Positions 32,255 through 40,682 of a DNA stretch of 64,000 nt are shown in pieces. The translations under genes and the position numbers were made by a program. Below the pieces are notes generated by a model. It did not search any database. It saw nothing but the letters and a program-made list of their open reading frames with translations, and had not been told where the DNA came from. This DNA comes from VRUE01 sp036266075 (GTDB lineage Bacteria; Actinomycetota; Thermoleophilia; Solirubrobacterales; 70-9). Location of the stretch: NCBI GenBank assembly GCA_036266075.1, contig DATANV010000006.1, positions 124,001 to 188,000 of the forward strand, in the 5' to 3' direction. How positions within the stretch are numbered: position 1 is the first letter of the stretch; each line of letters begins with the position of its first letter.

Positions 32255-32505
32255 GGGAGGTGTCGGCCGCGGGTCCTGTCGCGGGGCAGGGCACCCCTCC
32301 CTCGCCGGGAGGGGAACCCAGCCCCACGCCACCCGCGGAAGACACCGCTCAACCAGAGGCGCGCAAAGCCAACCGCCAGAAAAGCCAGGCCGAGAAAGAT
32401 GCCGACCGAGGCCGGGCCGCCTCCATTGGCCAGCGTCGTCACGACCAGGAGCACACCGAGGCCGAGGAAGGCGAGCGAGAGCGTCTGGATGGAGCGGTGA
32501 TACAC
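32251..32505 (-). CDS. Small two-helix membrane protein
   Basis: 84 residues: two hydrophobic helices (TLSLAFLGLGVLLVVTTLAN and ASVGIFLGLAFLAVGFARLW) and a basic tail. It lies between two large permease genes, starts 10 bp downstream of the first and overlaps the start of the second by 4 bp. It may be a small subunit of the transporter. No family recognised. Confidence 0.7.
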   Translation of the reverse strand: MYHRSIQTLSLAFLGLGVLLVVTTLANGGGPASVGIFLGLAFLAVGFARLWLSGVFRGWRGAGFPSRRGRGALPRDRTRGRHLP

Positions 32506-32515
32506 GGGACAGACT

Positions 32516-34414
32516 CTAGGCCAGCGCCGGGGTCAGCTCGGTGCCGCGCTGGGCGCCTTTCTCGGAGACGACGATCACCCGGCAGGGGCGCTCGCCGAGC
32601 ACGGTCTGCAGGGTCTTGTCGTAGAGCGGCGTGCCGTTGCGGTAGCGCAGGCCGACGACCACCGCGGCGGCGTTGATCAGCTCGGCCTCGTCGGCGATCG
32701 AGTAGCCGGCCTGGCCGGGCCGGACGCGCTCGACGTGGCCGGTGACGCGCTGGCCCCCGATCAGCTTCGCCTGCTCGATCTTGCTCTGCGCCTCGGCTTG
32801 GCCCTCGCGCAGCTTGGCATCGAGCGGCAGGTTCGTCGGCACGGTCAGCATCGAATGGATGTGGATCCCGCGGCGCCGCTTGGAGGCGAGCTTGACCGCG
32901 GTGGCGACCATTTCCTCAGAGAACGGCTTGCCGTCGTCGAAGGCGACGAGGACGCTTCGGTACTCGATCTCCTCGACCCCGAGCGGCTCCGGCAGCAGCA
33001 CCTTGACGGTCTCCGTCAGCGGCAGCTTCTGGTTGCGGCGATAGAGAACGTAGACGGCGATCCCGAACACCATCCAGCCGATGCCGACGACCAGCGTGCG
33101 CGGGTTGAGCGCCATCACGACGATCCATGCAGCGAAGGTGCCAAGACCGCCGAGAACCGCGGTCAGCGGCACCTCGAAGCCGAAGGCGTTGAAGTTGAGC
33201 GGCGGTTTCCAGGGGCGCTCGTCGGCCGATTTGCGGCGCCGCAACTGGATCACCGCGACGTGGGCGATCGTGAAGGAGAGCATCGCGCCAAACGAGTACA
33301 TCGTCGCCAGGAAGTCGGTCTGTCCCGGCAGCAGGGTGATCATCGCTATCGCGGAGAAGACGAGGATCGCGATGTAGGGCGTGCGGTAGCGGGGGTGAAC
33401 CTGGCGCAGTTTCTCCGGCAGCTGGCGGTGCTGGCCCATCGAGTAGGTGAGGCGGGAGACGCCGATCAGCCCGGCGTTGGTCGCGATCAACAGGATCACC
33501 GCGGCGAGGACGCCGACGTAGAAGCGCAGTGCTTCGGTGGGACCGGAGCCGAGGCCAAGGTTCTCGACGATCCCGAGGATCGGGTCGTTGGCGAACTCCG
33601 AGCCCAGCGCCGTCGCGTAGTGGCCGGCGCTGTCCTGGACCACGGGCATCGCCGAGAGGGCGACCACCGGGATCAGCAGGTAGAGGCCGAGCACCGCGGC
33701 GACGGTGAGGCCGACGCTGCGCGGAATCGTGCGCGCCGAGTCCTTTGCCTCCTCGGCCATGTTGGAGATCGTCTCGATGCCGGTGTAGGCGATCATCCCC
33801 ACGGCGATGCCGAGGGCGAAGTCGCTCCAGGTCGGGGCGACACCGAGGTGGATGTTGTCGACCAGCACCTCGGGGCTGAGGACGAGCACGACGCCGATCC
33901 CGACCAGCACGACCTGGGTCGCCAGGTCCGCCACGGCGAGAACGAGGTTGAGCTTCGCCGACTCTTGCGAGCCGCGGATATTGAGCAGCGCCAGGGCGGC
34001 AATCAGGACCGCGCCGCCGATGATGTCGCCGGGCCCATGTCCGAGGGGCTCCCAGAAGACCGCCAGGTAGTGGGGCACGAAGTAGGCCGAGATCGCGACC
34101 GTGATCACGTAGTTGAGCATCTGCCCCCAGGCCGCGACGAAGCTGACCAGCTCGTTGAAGGCGTGGCGGGCGAAGCTGGAGGAGCCGCCGGCCTCCGGGT
34201 ACATCACCGTGGCCTCGGCGTAGGTCGCCGCCGTGGCGGCGAAGATCAGGCCCGAGATGACGAAGGCGACCGGGGTCAGGCCCAGGGCGAAGGCAGCCGT
34301 GACTCCGAGCGCGTAGTAGATCGAGGAGCCGACGTTGCCGTAGGCGGCGGAGAACAGCGAGCCGACGCCGTGGACCCGGCTCAGCGATTCGTCCCTCGGT
34401 ATGCGCTGCGCCAT
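32516..34414 (-). CDS. APC-family permease with C-terminal USP domain
   Basis: 632 residues, a paralogue of the permease at 30263 (shared GSSSFARHAFNEL and the same domain order). Membrane helices carry NVGSSIYYALGVTAAFALGL and GMIAYTGIETISNMAEEAKD; a GVSRLTYSMGQHRQLPEKL loop follows; the USP domain (from about residue 490) begins YRSVLVAFDDGKPFSEEMVA. ATG 34414. The two permeases, the small membrane protein and the TrkA pair form one minus-strand run. Confidence 0.93.
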   Translation of the reverse strand: MAQRIPRDESLSRVHGVGSLFSAAYGNVGSSIYYALGVTAAFALGLTPVAFVISGLIFAATAATYAEATVMYPEAGGSSSFARHAFNELVSFVAAWGQMLNYVITVAISAYFVPHYLAVFWEPLGHGPGDIIGGAVLIAALALLNIRGSQESAKLNLVLAVADLATQVVLVGIGVVLVLSPEVLVDNIHLGVAPTWSDFALGIAVGMIAYTGIETISNMAEEAKDSARTIPRSVGLTVAAVLGLYLLIPVVALSAMPVVQDSAGHYATALGSEFANDPILGIVENLGLGSGPTEALRFYVGVLAAVILLIATNAGLIGVSRLTYSMGQHRQLPEKLRQVHPRYRTPYIAILVFSAIAMITLLPGQTDFLATMYSFGAMLSFTIAHVAVIQLRRRKSADERPWKPPLNFNAFGFEVPLTAVLGGLGTFAAWIVVMALNPRTLVVGIGWMVFGIAVYVLYRRNQKLPLTETVKVLLPEPLGVEEIEYRSVLVAFDDGKPFSEEMVATAVKLASKRRRGIHIHSMLTVPTNLPLDAKLREGQAEAQSKIEQAKLIGGQRVTGHVERVRPGQAGYSIADEAELINAAAVVVGLRYRNGTPLYDKTLQTVLGERPCRVIVVSEKGAQRGTELTPALA

Positions 34415-34435
34415 CTAGGCGCTCCTGCGGGCCAT

Positions 34436-35527
34436 TTAGCCCGAATATACGGACGCGGCCGGTGCACGCCGCAGGTGGGCGCGGCTCAGCTCGGCCGGGA
34501 CGGCGCAGCCGCACAGCGCCAGCGTCAGCTCCAGCTCAGCGCGCAGCAGCTCGAGCACCCGGCGAGCGCCCTCCTCGCCCGCCACCGCCAGCCCCCAGAG
34601 CGCCGGGCGGCCGACCATAGCCGCGTCGGCGCCGAGCGCCAGCGCGATTGCAACGTCGACGCCGCGGCGGATGCCGCCGTCGACGATCACCGTCGCGCGC
34701 CCGGCGACCGCGTCTACGACCTCCTCGAGGACGTCGGCGGTCGCCGGCGCCCGGTCGAGCTGGCGACCGCCGTGGTTGGAGACGGCCACCCCGGCGGCGC
34801 CGTGCTCGACCGCCAGCGCGGCGTCCTCGGCGGTGACCACGCCCTTGAGCAGCACTGGAACGCTGCACTCCGACGCGAGGTCGCCGAGGCTCTCCCAGCT
34901 CAGCGCCGGCTCCATCAGGTCGAAGGTCTCCTCGATCGTCACCGCGCGGTCCGAGCCAAGCGCCGCTTCGACGCTCGGCACGCCCAGCTCCTCGGGGATC
35001 TTGAAGCCGGTGCGACGGTCGCGCTCGCGGTTGCCGCTGCGTGGGGTGTCGGCGGTGACGACGATCGCCTCGAAACCGCAGCCGACCGCCTCGTCGACCA
35101 GCGCCCGCGTCACCCCCTCGTCCCTGAAGCAGTAGAGCTGAAACCAGCGTCGCCCCGGCGGAGTTTGCGCCGCGACCTCGCCCGGCCGCCTGGTCGCCAG
35201 CGTCGAGAGGCACATCACCGTCCCGGCCTCTGCGGCGGCGCTTGCCATCGCCACCTCGCCGCCAGGGGCGACCAGGCCCTGGTAGGCGACGGGCGCGACG
35301 AGGATCGGCATCGAGAGCTCCGCCCCGAGCACCTCTACCTCCGTCCGCCACTCGCGCAGCCCGGCGAGCACCCGCGGTCGCAACCGCCATCGCGACCATG
35401 CCTCGACGTTCTCCCGCAGCGTCAACTCGTCCCCCGCCCCGCCGAAGAAATACCCGGCGACGCCGGCGTCGAGCTTCTCCGCCGCAACCCGCTCGAAGTC
35501 TGCGACGTTGACCAGGTCCTCGATCAC
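34436..35527 (-). CDS. FMN-dependent alpha-hydroxy-acid oxidase/dehydrogenase
   Basis: 363 residues, GTG start. A TIM-barrel enzyme of the lactate/glycolate oxidase family: GYFFGGAGDELTLRENVEAW (where the usual YY is YF), PILVAPVAYQGLVAPGGEVA, QLYCFRDEGV, VTADTPRSGNRERDRR, the active-site LLKGVVTAEDA and SNHGGRQLD (catalytic His), and VIVDGGIRRGVDV. It oxidises an L-2-hydroxy acid such as lactate to the keto acid. Divergent from the DUF559 gene, with 77 bp between them. Confidence 0.93.
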   Translation of the reverse strand: MIEDLVNVADFERVAAEKLDAGVAGYFFGGAGDELTLRENVEAWSRWRLRPRVLAGLREWRTEVEVLGAELSMPILVAPVAYQGLVAPGGEVAMASAAAEAGTVMCLSTLATRRPGEVAAQTPPGRRWFQLYCFRDEGVTRALVDEAVGCGFEAIVVTADTPRSGNRERDRRTGFKIPEELGVPSVEAALGSDRAVTIEETFDLMEPALSWESLGDLASECSVPVLLKGVVTAEDAALAVEHGAAGVAVSNHGGRQLDRAPATADVLEEVVDAVAGRATVIVDGGIRRGVDVAIALALGADAAMVGRPALWGLAVAGEEGARRVLELLRAELELTLALCGCAVPAELSRAHLRRAPAASVYSG

Positions 35528-35584
35528 CGCGCGAACCTACTGAAAGCCTCGCCTTTGCGTGGCCGGAGGGGGAGAAACCCGAGA

Positions 35585-35625
35585 CCTGTCGACTTGTCGT
35601 CGCTATGCAGCGACAACTCGACAGG
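35585..35625 (+). repeat. Hairpin with the start codon of the 35605 gene in its loop
   Basis: Arms 35585-35600 (CCTGTCGACTTGTCGT) and 35610-35625 (GCGACAACTCGACAGG) pair at 14 of 16 positions plus one G-U. The 9-nt loop CGCTATGCA contains the ATG at 35605-35607, so the 3' arm is the first codons of the gene. At DNA level it is an operator-like palindrome centred on the start; in RNA it would present the start codon in a loop. Confidence 0.8.
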
Positions 35626-36453
35626 AGCGACGTGCGGATAGCGGAGTTAGCCCGGCGCCAACACGGGGTCGTGTCGTTTCGACAGCTTCGTGCACTGGGA
35701 CTCAGCGAGGGCGCGGTGTCCCATCGCGTGCGCAACGGCAGGCTGCACCGGATCCACAGGGGCGTCTATGCGGTTGGCCATGCCAGTCCTCCGTCGACAG
35801 GCAGGTGGATGGCTGCCGTACTTGCCAGTGGGCGCGGTGCGGTGGTCAGCCACAGGAGCGCGGCGGCGCTGTGGGGATTGCTGCCGGTTCGCCCAGGTGC
35901 GACTGACGTCACGGTTCCAAGCTATGCCGGCAAGGGCAAACGCAACGGGATTCGCCTGCATCGCTCGAAAACGCTCACAGGCGACGCGGTCACGCGCCGT
36001 CACGGCATCCCGGTGACCAAGCCGGCTCGAACGATCGCCGATCTGCGCGGTGCGGTATCGGCAAGGGAGCTGCGCCGCGCGATCCGGCAGGCCGGTGTAC
36101 TCGGCCTGCCACTCGGTGCCGACGTCAAGCCGGCCCGCACGCGCAGCGACCTCGAGCTCCTCTTCCTGCGCCTCTGCAGCCGGCACGGCCTTCCGGAGCC
36201 GGAGGTAAACCGGCGGATCGGCCGCTTCGAGGTCGATTTCCTCTGGCGCGACCGCCGCCTGATCGTAGAAACCGACGGCTACAACTACCACCGCGGCCGC
36301 GCCGCATTCTTGGAGGACCACGACCGCGACCTCAAGCTGAAGGCCCTCGGCTACGAACTGATTCGCCTCAGCGAAGAGCAGCTAGTCAACCAACCCGCCT
36401 ACGTCGCCAGCGTGCTGAAACGCTTGCTGGAGAGCGGGGCCCTGCCTAGCTGA
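35605..36453 (+). CDS. AbiEi-like winged helix + DUF559 (Vsr-like nuclease fold) protein
   Basis: 282 residues. The N-terminal winged helix (10-60) reads VRIAELARRQHGVVSFRQLR, ALGLSEGAVSHRVRNGRLHR and IHRGVYAVGH. The middle block has AAVLASGRGAVVSHRSAAAL and a helix with the ITKPARTIADL-type motif (VTKPARTIADLRG). The C-terminal DUF559 part has SDLELLFLRLCSRHGLPEPE, FEVDFLWRDRRLIVETDGYN and a final ELIRLSEEQL; D, E and D in the EVD...VETD segment are the PD-(D/E)xK-like catalytic positions. No AbiEii-type toxin gene is adjacent, so it is an orphan. Possible roles: self-regulated nuclease, defence protein or mobile-element protein. Downstream is a long hairpin before hppA. Confidence 0.85.
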   Translation: MQRQLDRSDVRIAELARRQHGVVSFRQLRALGLSEGAVSHRVRNGRLHRIHRGVYAVGHASPPSTGRWMAAVLASGRGAVVSHRSAAALWGLLPVRPGATDVTVPSYAGKGKRNGIRLHRSKTLTGDAVTRRHGIPVTKPARTIADLRGAVSARELRRAIRQAGVLGLPLGADVKPARTRSDLELLFLRLCSRHGLPEPEVNRRIGRFEVDFLWRDRRLIVETDGYNYHRGRAAFLEDHDRDLKLKALGYELIRLSEEQLVNQPAYVASVLKRLLESGALPS

Positions 36454-36492
36454 GTCCGGAGGGTTCGGCCTGACGGACTTTCGGATCGGATA

Positions 36493-36613
36493 GGAGGGGC
36501 CAGGGTGCCCCTCCCACGCAGCGGCGTCATGGTTTCACACAGACGACTCAGCGAGAGAAGCCCCACCGCCAGGCGAAAACCCCAGCAAGCGGGAGGAGCA
36601 CCCTGGCCCCTCC
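36493..36613. terminator. Long-arm inverted repeat between convergent genes
   Basis: 36493-36515 and 36591-36613 are inverted copies (22 of 23; GGAGGGGCCAGGGTGCNCCT...). The 75 bp between them are non-coding. It lies between the DUF559 gene and hppA, whose stops face each other; it may end transcription from both sides or be an element with terminal repeats. Confidence 0.6.
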
Positions 36614-36628
36614 CCTCGCTTTCGAGTT

Positions 36629-38716
36629 CTAGAAGTGGACTATCGGAATGATCAAAATGGCGACGATGTTCGCCACCTTGATCATCGGGTTGATCGCCGG
36701 CCCAGCGGTGTCCTTGTAGGGATCGCCGACCGTGTCGCCGGTCACCGAGGCGGCGTGGGCCTCGGAGCCCTTGCCGCCGTGGGCGCCGTCCTCGATCAGC
36801 TTCTTGGCGTTGTCCCAGGCGCCGCCGCCGGCGGTCATCGAGATCGCCGCGAAGAGGCCAACGACGATTACGCCGATCAAAAGGCCGCCGAGGGCGTCAA
36901 CGCTGAGCAGGCCCACGACCACCGGTACGGCGATCGGGATCAGCGCCGGCAGGATCATCTCTTTCTGCGCCGCCAGGGTGACGATGCTGACCGTCTTCCC
37001 GTAGTCGGGTTTTTCGGTTCCCTCCATGATCCCGGGGTGCTCGCGGAACTGCTCGCGTACCTGTTCGACGACCTGGCCGCCGGCACGGCCGACCGCCTCA
37101 ATCGCGAAGGCCGCGAACAGGTAGACCATCATGCCGCCGATGATCAACCCGATCAGCACGTCGGGGCTGGAGAGGTTGAAGAGGCCGTTCAGGTCGAAGC
37201 CGGCAGGCGCCTCGCCGGCGAGTTCGCTCTTGAAGGCGGCGAACAGCACCAGCGCCGCCAGCGCGGCGGAGCCGATCGCGTAGCCCTTGGTCACCGCCTT
37301 GGTCGTGTTGCCGACCGCGTCGAGCGGGTCGGTGACGTTGCGCACCTCCTCCGGCAAATCGGCCATCTCGGCAATGCCGCCGGCGTTGTCGGTAATCGGA
37401 CCGAAGGCGTCGAGGGCGACGATCAGCCCGCAGAGCGAGAGCTGCGCCATCACCGCGATGCCGATGCCGTAGATGCCGGCCAGCTCGTTGGCGGCAAGGA
37501 TCGCCAGCGCAAGGACCAGCGCCGGCGCGGCGGTCGACTGGAAGCCCTGCGCCAGCCCCTGGATGATGTTCGTCGCGTGGCCGGTCTCCGAGGCCTGGGC
37601 GATCGTCTTCACCGGCCGGAAGCGGGTCGAGGTGTAGTAGTCGGTGATCACGAACAGGAGGCCGGTGACGGCGACGCCGATCACCGCGCAGAGCCAGAGG
37701 TCGGTGGTGCTGACCGCATTGGCGCCGGCGCTGAGGCCGAGCCGCACCGGGTCGCTCATCATCCAGTCGGTGATCGGGTAGAAGGCCGCGATCGAGAGGA
37801 TCCCGGAGACGATCATGCCGGTGTATAGGGCTCCCTCGACGCGGTCGGTTTTGGTCCGCACCGAGAGTGCGCCGACGATCGAGGCGATAATTGCGACGCC
37901 GCCGATCACCAACGGGAAGATCGCCACCTCGCGGGAGAATTCGCCACCGGCGCCGGTGAAGGTCAGCACGCCGAGAAGCATCACTGCGACCGAGGTGACT
38001 GCGTAGGTCTCGAACAGGTCCGCCGCCATGCCGGCGCAGTCGCCGACGTTGTCGCCGACGTTGTCGGCGATCACCGCCGGGTTGCGGGGGTCGTCCTCGG
38101 GAATCCCCGCCTCGACCTTGCCGACCAGATCGGCGCCGACGTCGGCCGCCTTGGTGAAGATGCCGCCGCCGAGCCGGGCGAAGACCGAGATCAGCGAGCC
38201 ACCGAAGCCGAGGCCGACCAGCGCGTCGACGGCCTCCTTGTCGCTGCTGCCCGTCAGCACGAGGACGCCGTAGTAGCCAGCAACGCCGAGCAGAGCTAGG
38301 CCGACCACCAGCAGGCCGGTGACCGAGCCGCCTTTGAAGGCGACGTCGAGCGCCGGCGGCACGCCACCCCGCGCGGCCTCCGCCACGCGGGCATTGGCCC
38401 GCACCGAGAGGTTCATGCCGATGAAACCGGTCGCACCGGACAGGGCGCCGCCGATGGCGAAGCCGATCGCGGTCTGGTAGTCCTGCAGGAGCCAGAGCAC
38501 GATCACGATCGGAACCGCCACCGCGGCGATGATCGTGTACTGGCGCCGCAGGTAGGCGCTGGCACCTTCCTGCACGGCGCCCGAAATTTCCTGCATCCGG
38601 TCGTTGCCGGGGGAGCGCGAAAGCAGGCGCTGGGTGATGAGAAGTCCATAGACGACGGCCGCGCCGGCGCAAACGAGCGCGACAACGACTCCGTAATCGG
38701 TCAAGAAGCTGGTCAA
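36629..38716 (-). CDS. hppA: Membrane proton-pumping pyrophosphatase, K+-independent
   Basis: 695 residues, 15-16 membrane helices. The pyrophosphate site is DVGADLVGKVE (192-202), followed by DDPRNPAVIADNVGDNVGDC; the C-terminal copy is DNAKKLIEDGAHGGKGSEAH. The segment GNTTKAVTKGYAIGSAALAA has Lys where potassium-dependent enzymes have Ala, and Thr at the partner position, which marks the K+-independent H+ pump. TTG start with GGAGGGA upstream. The enzyme couples pyrophosphate hydrolysis to proton export and removes pyrophosphate from biosynthesis, including tRNA charging. Confidence 0.96.
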   Translation of the reverse strand: MTSFLTDYGVVVALVCAGAAVVYGLLITQRLLSRSPGNDRMQEISGAVQEGASAYLRRQYTIIAAVAVPIVIVLWLLQDYQTAIGFAIGGALSGATGFIGMNLSVRANARVAEAARGGVPPALDVAFKGGSVTGLLVVGLALLGVAGYYGVLVLTGSSDKEAVDALVGLGFGGSLISVFARLGGGIFTKAADVGADLVGKVEAGIPEDDPRNPAVIADNVGDNVGDCAGMAADLFETYAVTSVAVMLLGVLTFTGAGGEFSREVAIFPLVIGGVAIIASIVGALSVRTKTDRVEGALYTGMIVSGILSIAAFYPITDWMMSDPVRLGLSAGANAVSTTDLWLCAVIGVAVTGLLFVITDYYTSTRFRPVKTIAQASETGHATNIIQGLAQGFQSTAAPALVLALAILAANELAGIYGIGIAVMAQLSLCGLIVALDAFGPITDNAGGIAEMADLPEEVRNVTDPLDAVGNTTKAVTKGYAIGSAALAALVLFAAFKSELAGEAPAGFDLNGLFNLSSPDVLIGLIIGGMMVYLFAAFAIEAVGRAGGQVVEQVREQFREHPGIMEGTEKPDYGKTVSIVTLAAQKEMILPALIPIAVPVVVGLLSVDALGGLLIGVIVVGLFAAISMTAGGGAWDNAKKLIEDGAHGGKGSEAHAASVTGDTVGDPYKDTAGPAINPMIKVANIVAILIIPIVHF

Positions 38717-38796
38717 GTCAGGTCCCTCCGGTGGTTTGAGCGGCGCGGGAGTCTATAAGGGGCCGCGGATAACGCGTTTTCCGGGTCCCGCGCGGG

Positions 38797-38844
38797 ACGT
38801 GCCGGTGGTTAGACACCACTGTGGGCGCTTAATCACCGGCACGT
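38797..38844. repeat. Palindrome between the GCS2 ligase gene and hppA
   Basis: ACGTGCCGGTGGTTA (38797-38811) and TAATCACCGGCACGT (38830-38844) pair at 14 of 15 positions. It starts 5 bp after the stop of the 38849 gene (minus strand), so it may act as its terminator; no T-run follows. The inverted loop contains CCCACAGTGGTGT, loosely like the loops of the 13647/24239 palindromes. Confidence 0.6.
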
Positions 38845-38848
38845 GCGG

Positions 38849-40006
38849 TCAGGCGGCTTGGGGAGTGGCGGTGTAGGTGCGGCGGGTCTCGGCGACGGCT
38901 TCGCGGTAGATGTCCTCGATCGCGAGGCCCGCGTCGAGCGCCTCGCGTGCCCGCTGGGCGCCGTTGCGCTCCGGCAGGTTCACCTCGATGCCGAGCTGCG
39001 AGCGGGCGGGCTCGGTCCAGCGCAGCAGCCCGTCGAGCGCCTCCCGTGCCTCGACCTCCTCGCCGCGGCGAAAGTCGATCAGCCTCCCGGCCATGCCGTA
39101 GCGGATCGCCCGCCAGAAGTTCTCCTCGATCTCGCGGTCGCGCAGCGGCGCGCCGGCGCCTTCGTAACCGTGCTCGTCGTAGTCGAGGGCAGTCTGGGCG
39201 ATGCAGGCAGCGATCAGGCCGGCCAGGGCAAAGGACTCATCGCCACGCGTCTGCGCGTCGCAGACCCGCACCTCGACGGTGCCGAACTCGTGATGGGGCC
39301 GCACGCTCCACCAGAGCTGCGTCGACTCGACCACGCTGCCGGTCCGCTGGAGCATGTCGATGAAATCCGCGTAGCTGCGCCAATCGACAAAGGGGCTGGG
39401 CACACCGCAGCGCGGGAAGGTTCGGGTGAAGATCTCGGTGCGCACGGTGTGCAGGCCGGTGTCGTGGCGGTCGAGGAAGGGCGAGTTGGCGGAGGCCGCC
39501 AGCAGCAGCGGCAGCAGCTCACGCAGCCAGTCGCAGACGGCGATCGCCCGATCGGCCCCCCTCACCCCCATGTGCACGTGCAGGCTCCAGGTGTTATTGC
39601 GCTGCGCAACCCAGCCGAGTTCGTTGCGCAGCCGGTTGTAATGCGGGGTGTCGATGATCCGCTGGTCGAGGTAGCTCGCCCAGGGGTGGGTTCCCATCGC
39701 CGCCAGCCCCAGCCCCATGCCGTCGACCAGCCCGAAGAGCCGCGCCCGGCGCTCGCGCTGGGCGGCCACGGCGTCGGCGAAGCTCTCCGCCCGGCCCGAG
39801 CGGATCTCGATCTCCGAGGCGATCAGCTCGCCGGCGGCAGATCCGGCGAGCAGGTCGTCCTTCTGACAGGTGGCATAGACGTCCTCGAAGCGGTGCTCCA
39901 GCTCAAGCGTCGCCGGGTCGAGGATCGCGAACTCCTCCTCCAGGCCGATCGTGAAGTCGGTCGAGGACTCGAATCTCTGCCGAGCGAGGTCGAGGTCCAG
40001 GGGCAA
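38849..40006 (-). CDS. Carboxylate-amine ligase, GCS2/YbdK type
   Basis: 385 residues of the glutamate-cysteine ligase 2 family: FTIGLEEEFAILDPATLELE at the N-terminus, GSAAGELIASEIEIRSGRAE, MGTHPWASYLDQRIIDTPHY, NNTWSLHVHMGVRGADRAIA, and RPHHEFGTVEVRVCDAQTRG. Members join a carboxylate (usually glutamate) to an amine in the first step of glutathione-, ergothioneine- or related thiol synthesis, or act on other amines. Five bases after rex on the same strand, which hints at a redox context. Confidence 0.88.
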   Translation of the reverse strand: MPLDLDLARQRFESSTDFTIGLEEEFAILDPATLELEHRFEDVYATCQKDDLLAGSAAGELIASEIEIRSGRAESFADAVAAQRERRARLFGLVDGMGLGLAAMGTHPWASYLDQRIIDTPHYNRLRNELGWVAQRNNTWSLHVHMGVRGADRAIAVCDWLRELLPLLLAASANSPFLDRHDTGLHTVRTEIFTRTFPRCGVPSPFVDWRSYADFIDMLQRTGSVVESTQLWWSVRPHHEFGTVEVRVCDAQTRGDESFALAGLIAACIAQTALDYDEHGYEGAGAPLRDREIEENFWRAIRYGMAGRLIDFRRGEEVEAREALDGLLRWTEPARSQLGIEVNLPERNGAQRAREALDAGLAIEDIYREAVAETRRTYTATPQAA

Positions 40007-40010
40007 GGAA

Positions 40011-40682
40011 TCAGGTGAGGTAGAAGTAGAGCGCGTAGAGCAGGTCGACCGCGGGACTGGAGGTGTGAACCGTCACCTCCGGCGGCACCTGCAGCAGCTG
40101 CTCGGAGTAGTTGAAGATGATCTTCACTCCCGCCTCGACCAGGCGGTCGGCGACGGCCTGCGCCGAGGCCGCCGGCACGGCAAGCACCCCGACGACGATC
40201 TCCTGCTCGGCGACGACATCCTCCAGCTCGCCGAAGTCGCGCACCCGCAGGCTGCCGACCTCTGTGCCGACGACCTCGGGATCGACGTCGAACATCGCCA
40301 CCACCTGGAAACCATGGTCGGCGAAGATGTCGGAGCTGGCGATCGCCTGGCCGAGATTGCCGGCACCGAAGAGGGCGATGTTGTGCTGGCCCGAAGTCCG
40401 CAGGATCTTGCGGATCTCGGCGACCAGCGAGTCGACGTTGTAGCCGACGCCGCGCTTGCCGAACTTGCCGAAACCGGAGAGGTCGCGCCGGATCTGGGTC
40501 GGATTGATGTGCGTGTAGTCGGAGAGTTCCTGCGAGGAGATCGTCTCGCGACCCATCTTGCGCGCCTGGGTGAGCACCTGCAGGTAGCGGGAGAGGCGCG
40601 CGGCCACGCCCAGCGAGAGTCGCTCGCCGTCAGCAATTAGGCCGTCCGGCACCTCAAGCCCCTCCGCTGCCTGCTCGATCAT
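40011..40682 (-). CDS. rex: Redox-sensing transcriptional repressor Rex
   Basis: 223 residues from ATG 40682 (MIEQAAEGLEVPDGL). The winged helix is SSQELSDYTHINPTQIRRDL followed by SGFGKFGKRGVGYNVDSLV; the NADH-binding Rossmann domain has NIALFGAGNLGQAIASSDIF and VVAMFDVDPEVVG; the C-terminal swap helix is near AVDLLYALYFYL. Rex leaves DNA when NADH/NAD+ rises and controls fermentation and respiration genes. Its start lies inside the end of the glutaredoxin gene. Confidence 0.96.
   Translation of the reverse strand: MIEQAAEGLEVPDGLIADGERLSLGVAARLSRYLQVLTQARKMGRETISSQELSDYTHINPTQIRRDLSGFGKFGKRGVGYNVDSLVAEIRKILRTSGQHNIALFGAGNLGQAIASSDIFADHGFQVVAMFDVDPEVVGTEVGSLRVRDFGELEDVVAEQEIVVGVLAVPAASAQAVADRLVEAGVKIIFNYSEQLLQVPPEVTVHTSSPAVDLLYALYFYLT

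Noticed and set aside
32735..35641. Plus-strand frame of 968 codons rich in Arg, Asp, His and Gln
   Set aside because: Antisense to the APC permease and the alpha-hydroxy-acid oxidase, both with clear family motifs; the composition is what GC-rich genes give on the opposite strand.
35605..36453. Classical AbiE toxin-antitoxin operon
   Set aside because: The N-terminal domain is AbiEi-like, but no AbiEii nucleotidyltransferase gene follows and the C-terminal part is DUF559; same for the 55403 gene.
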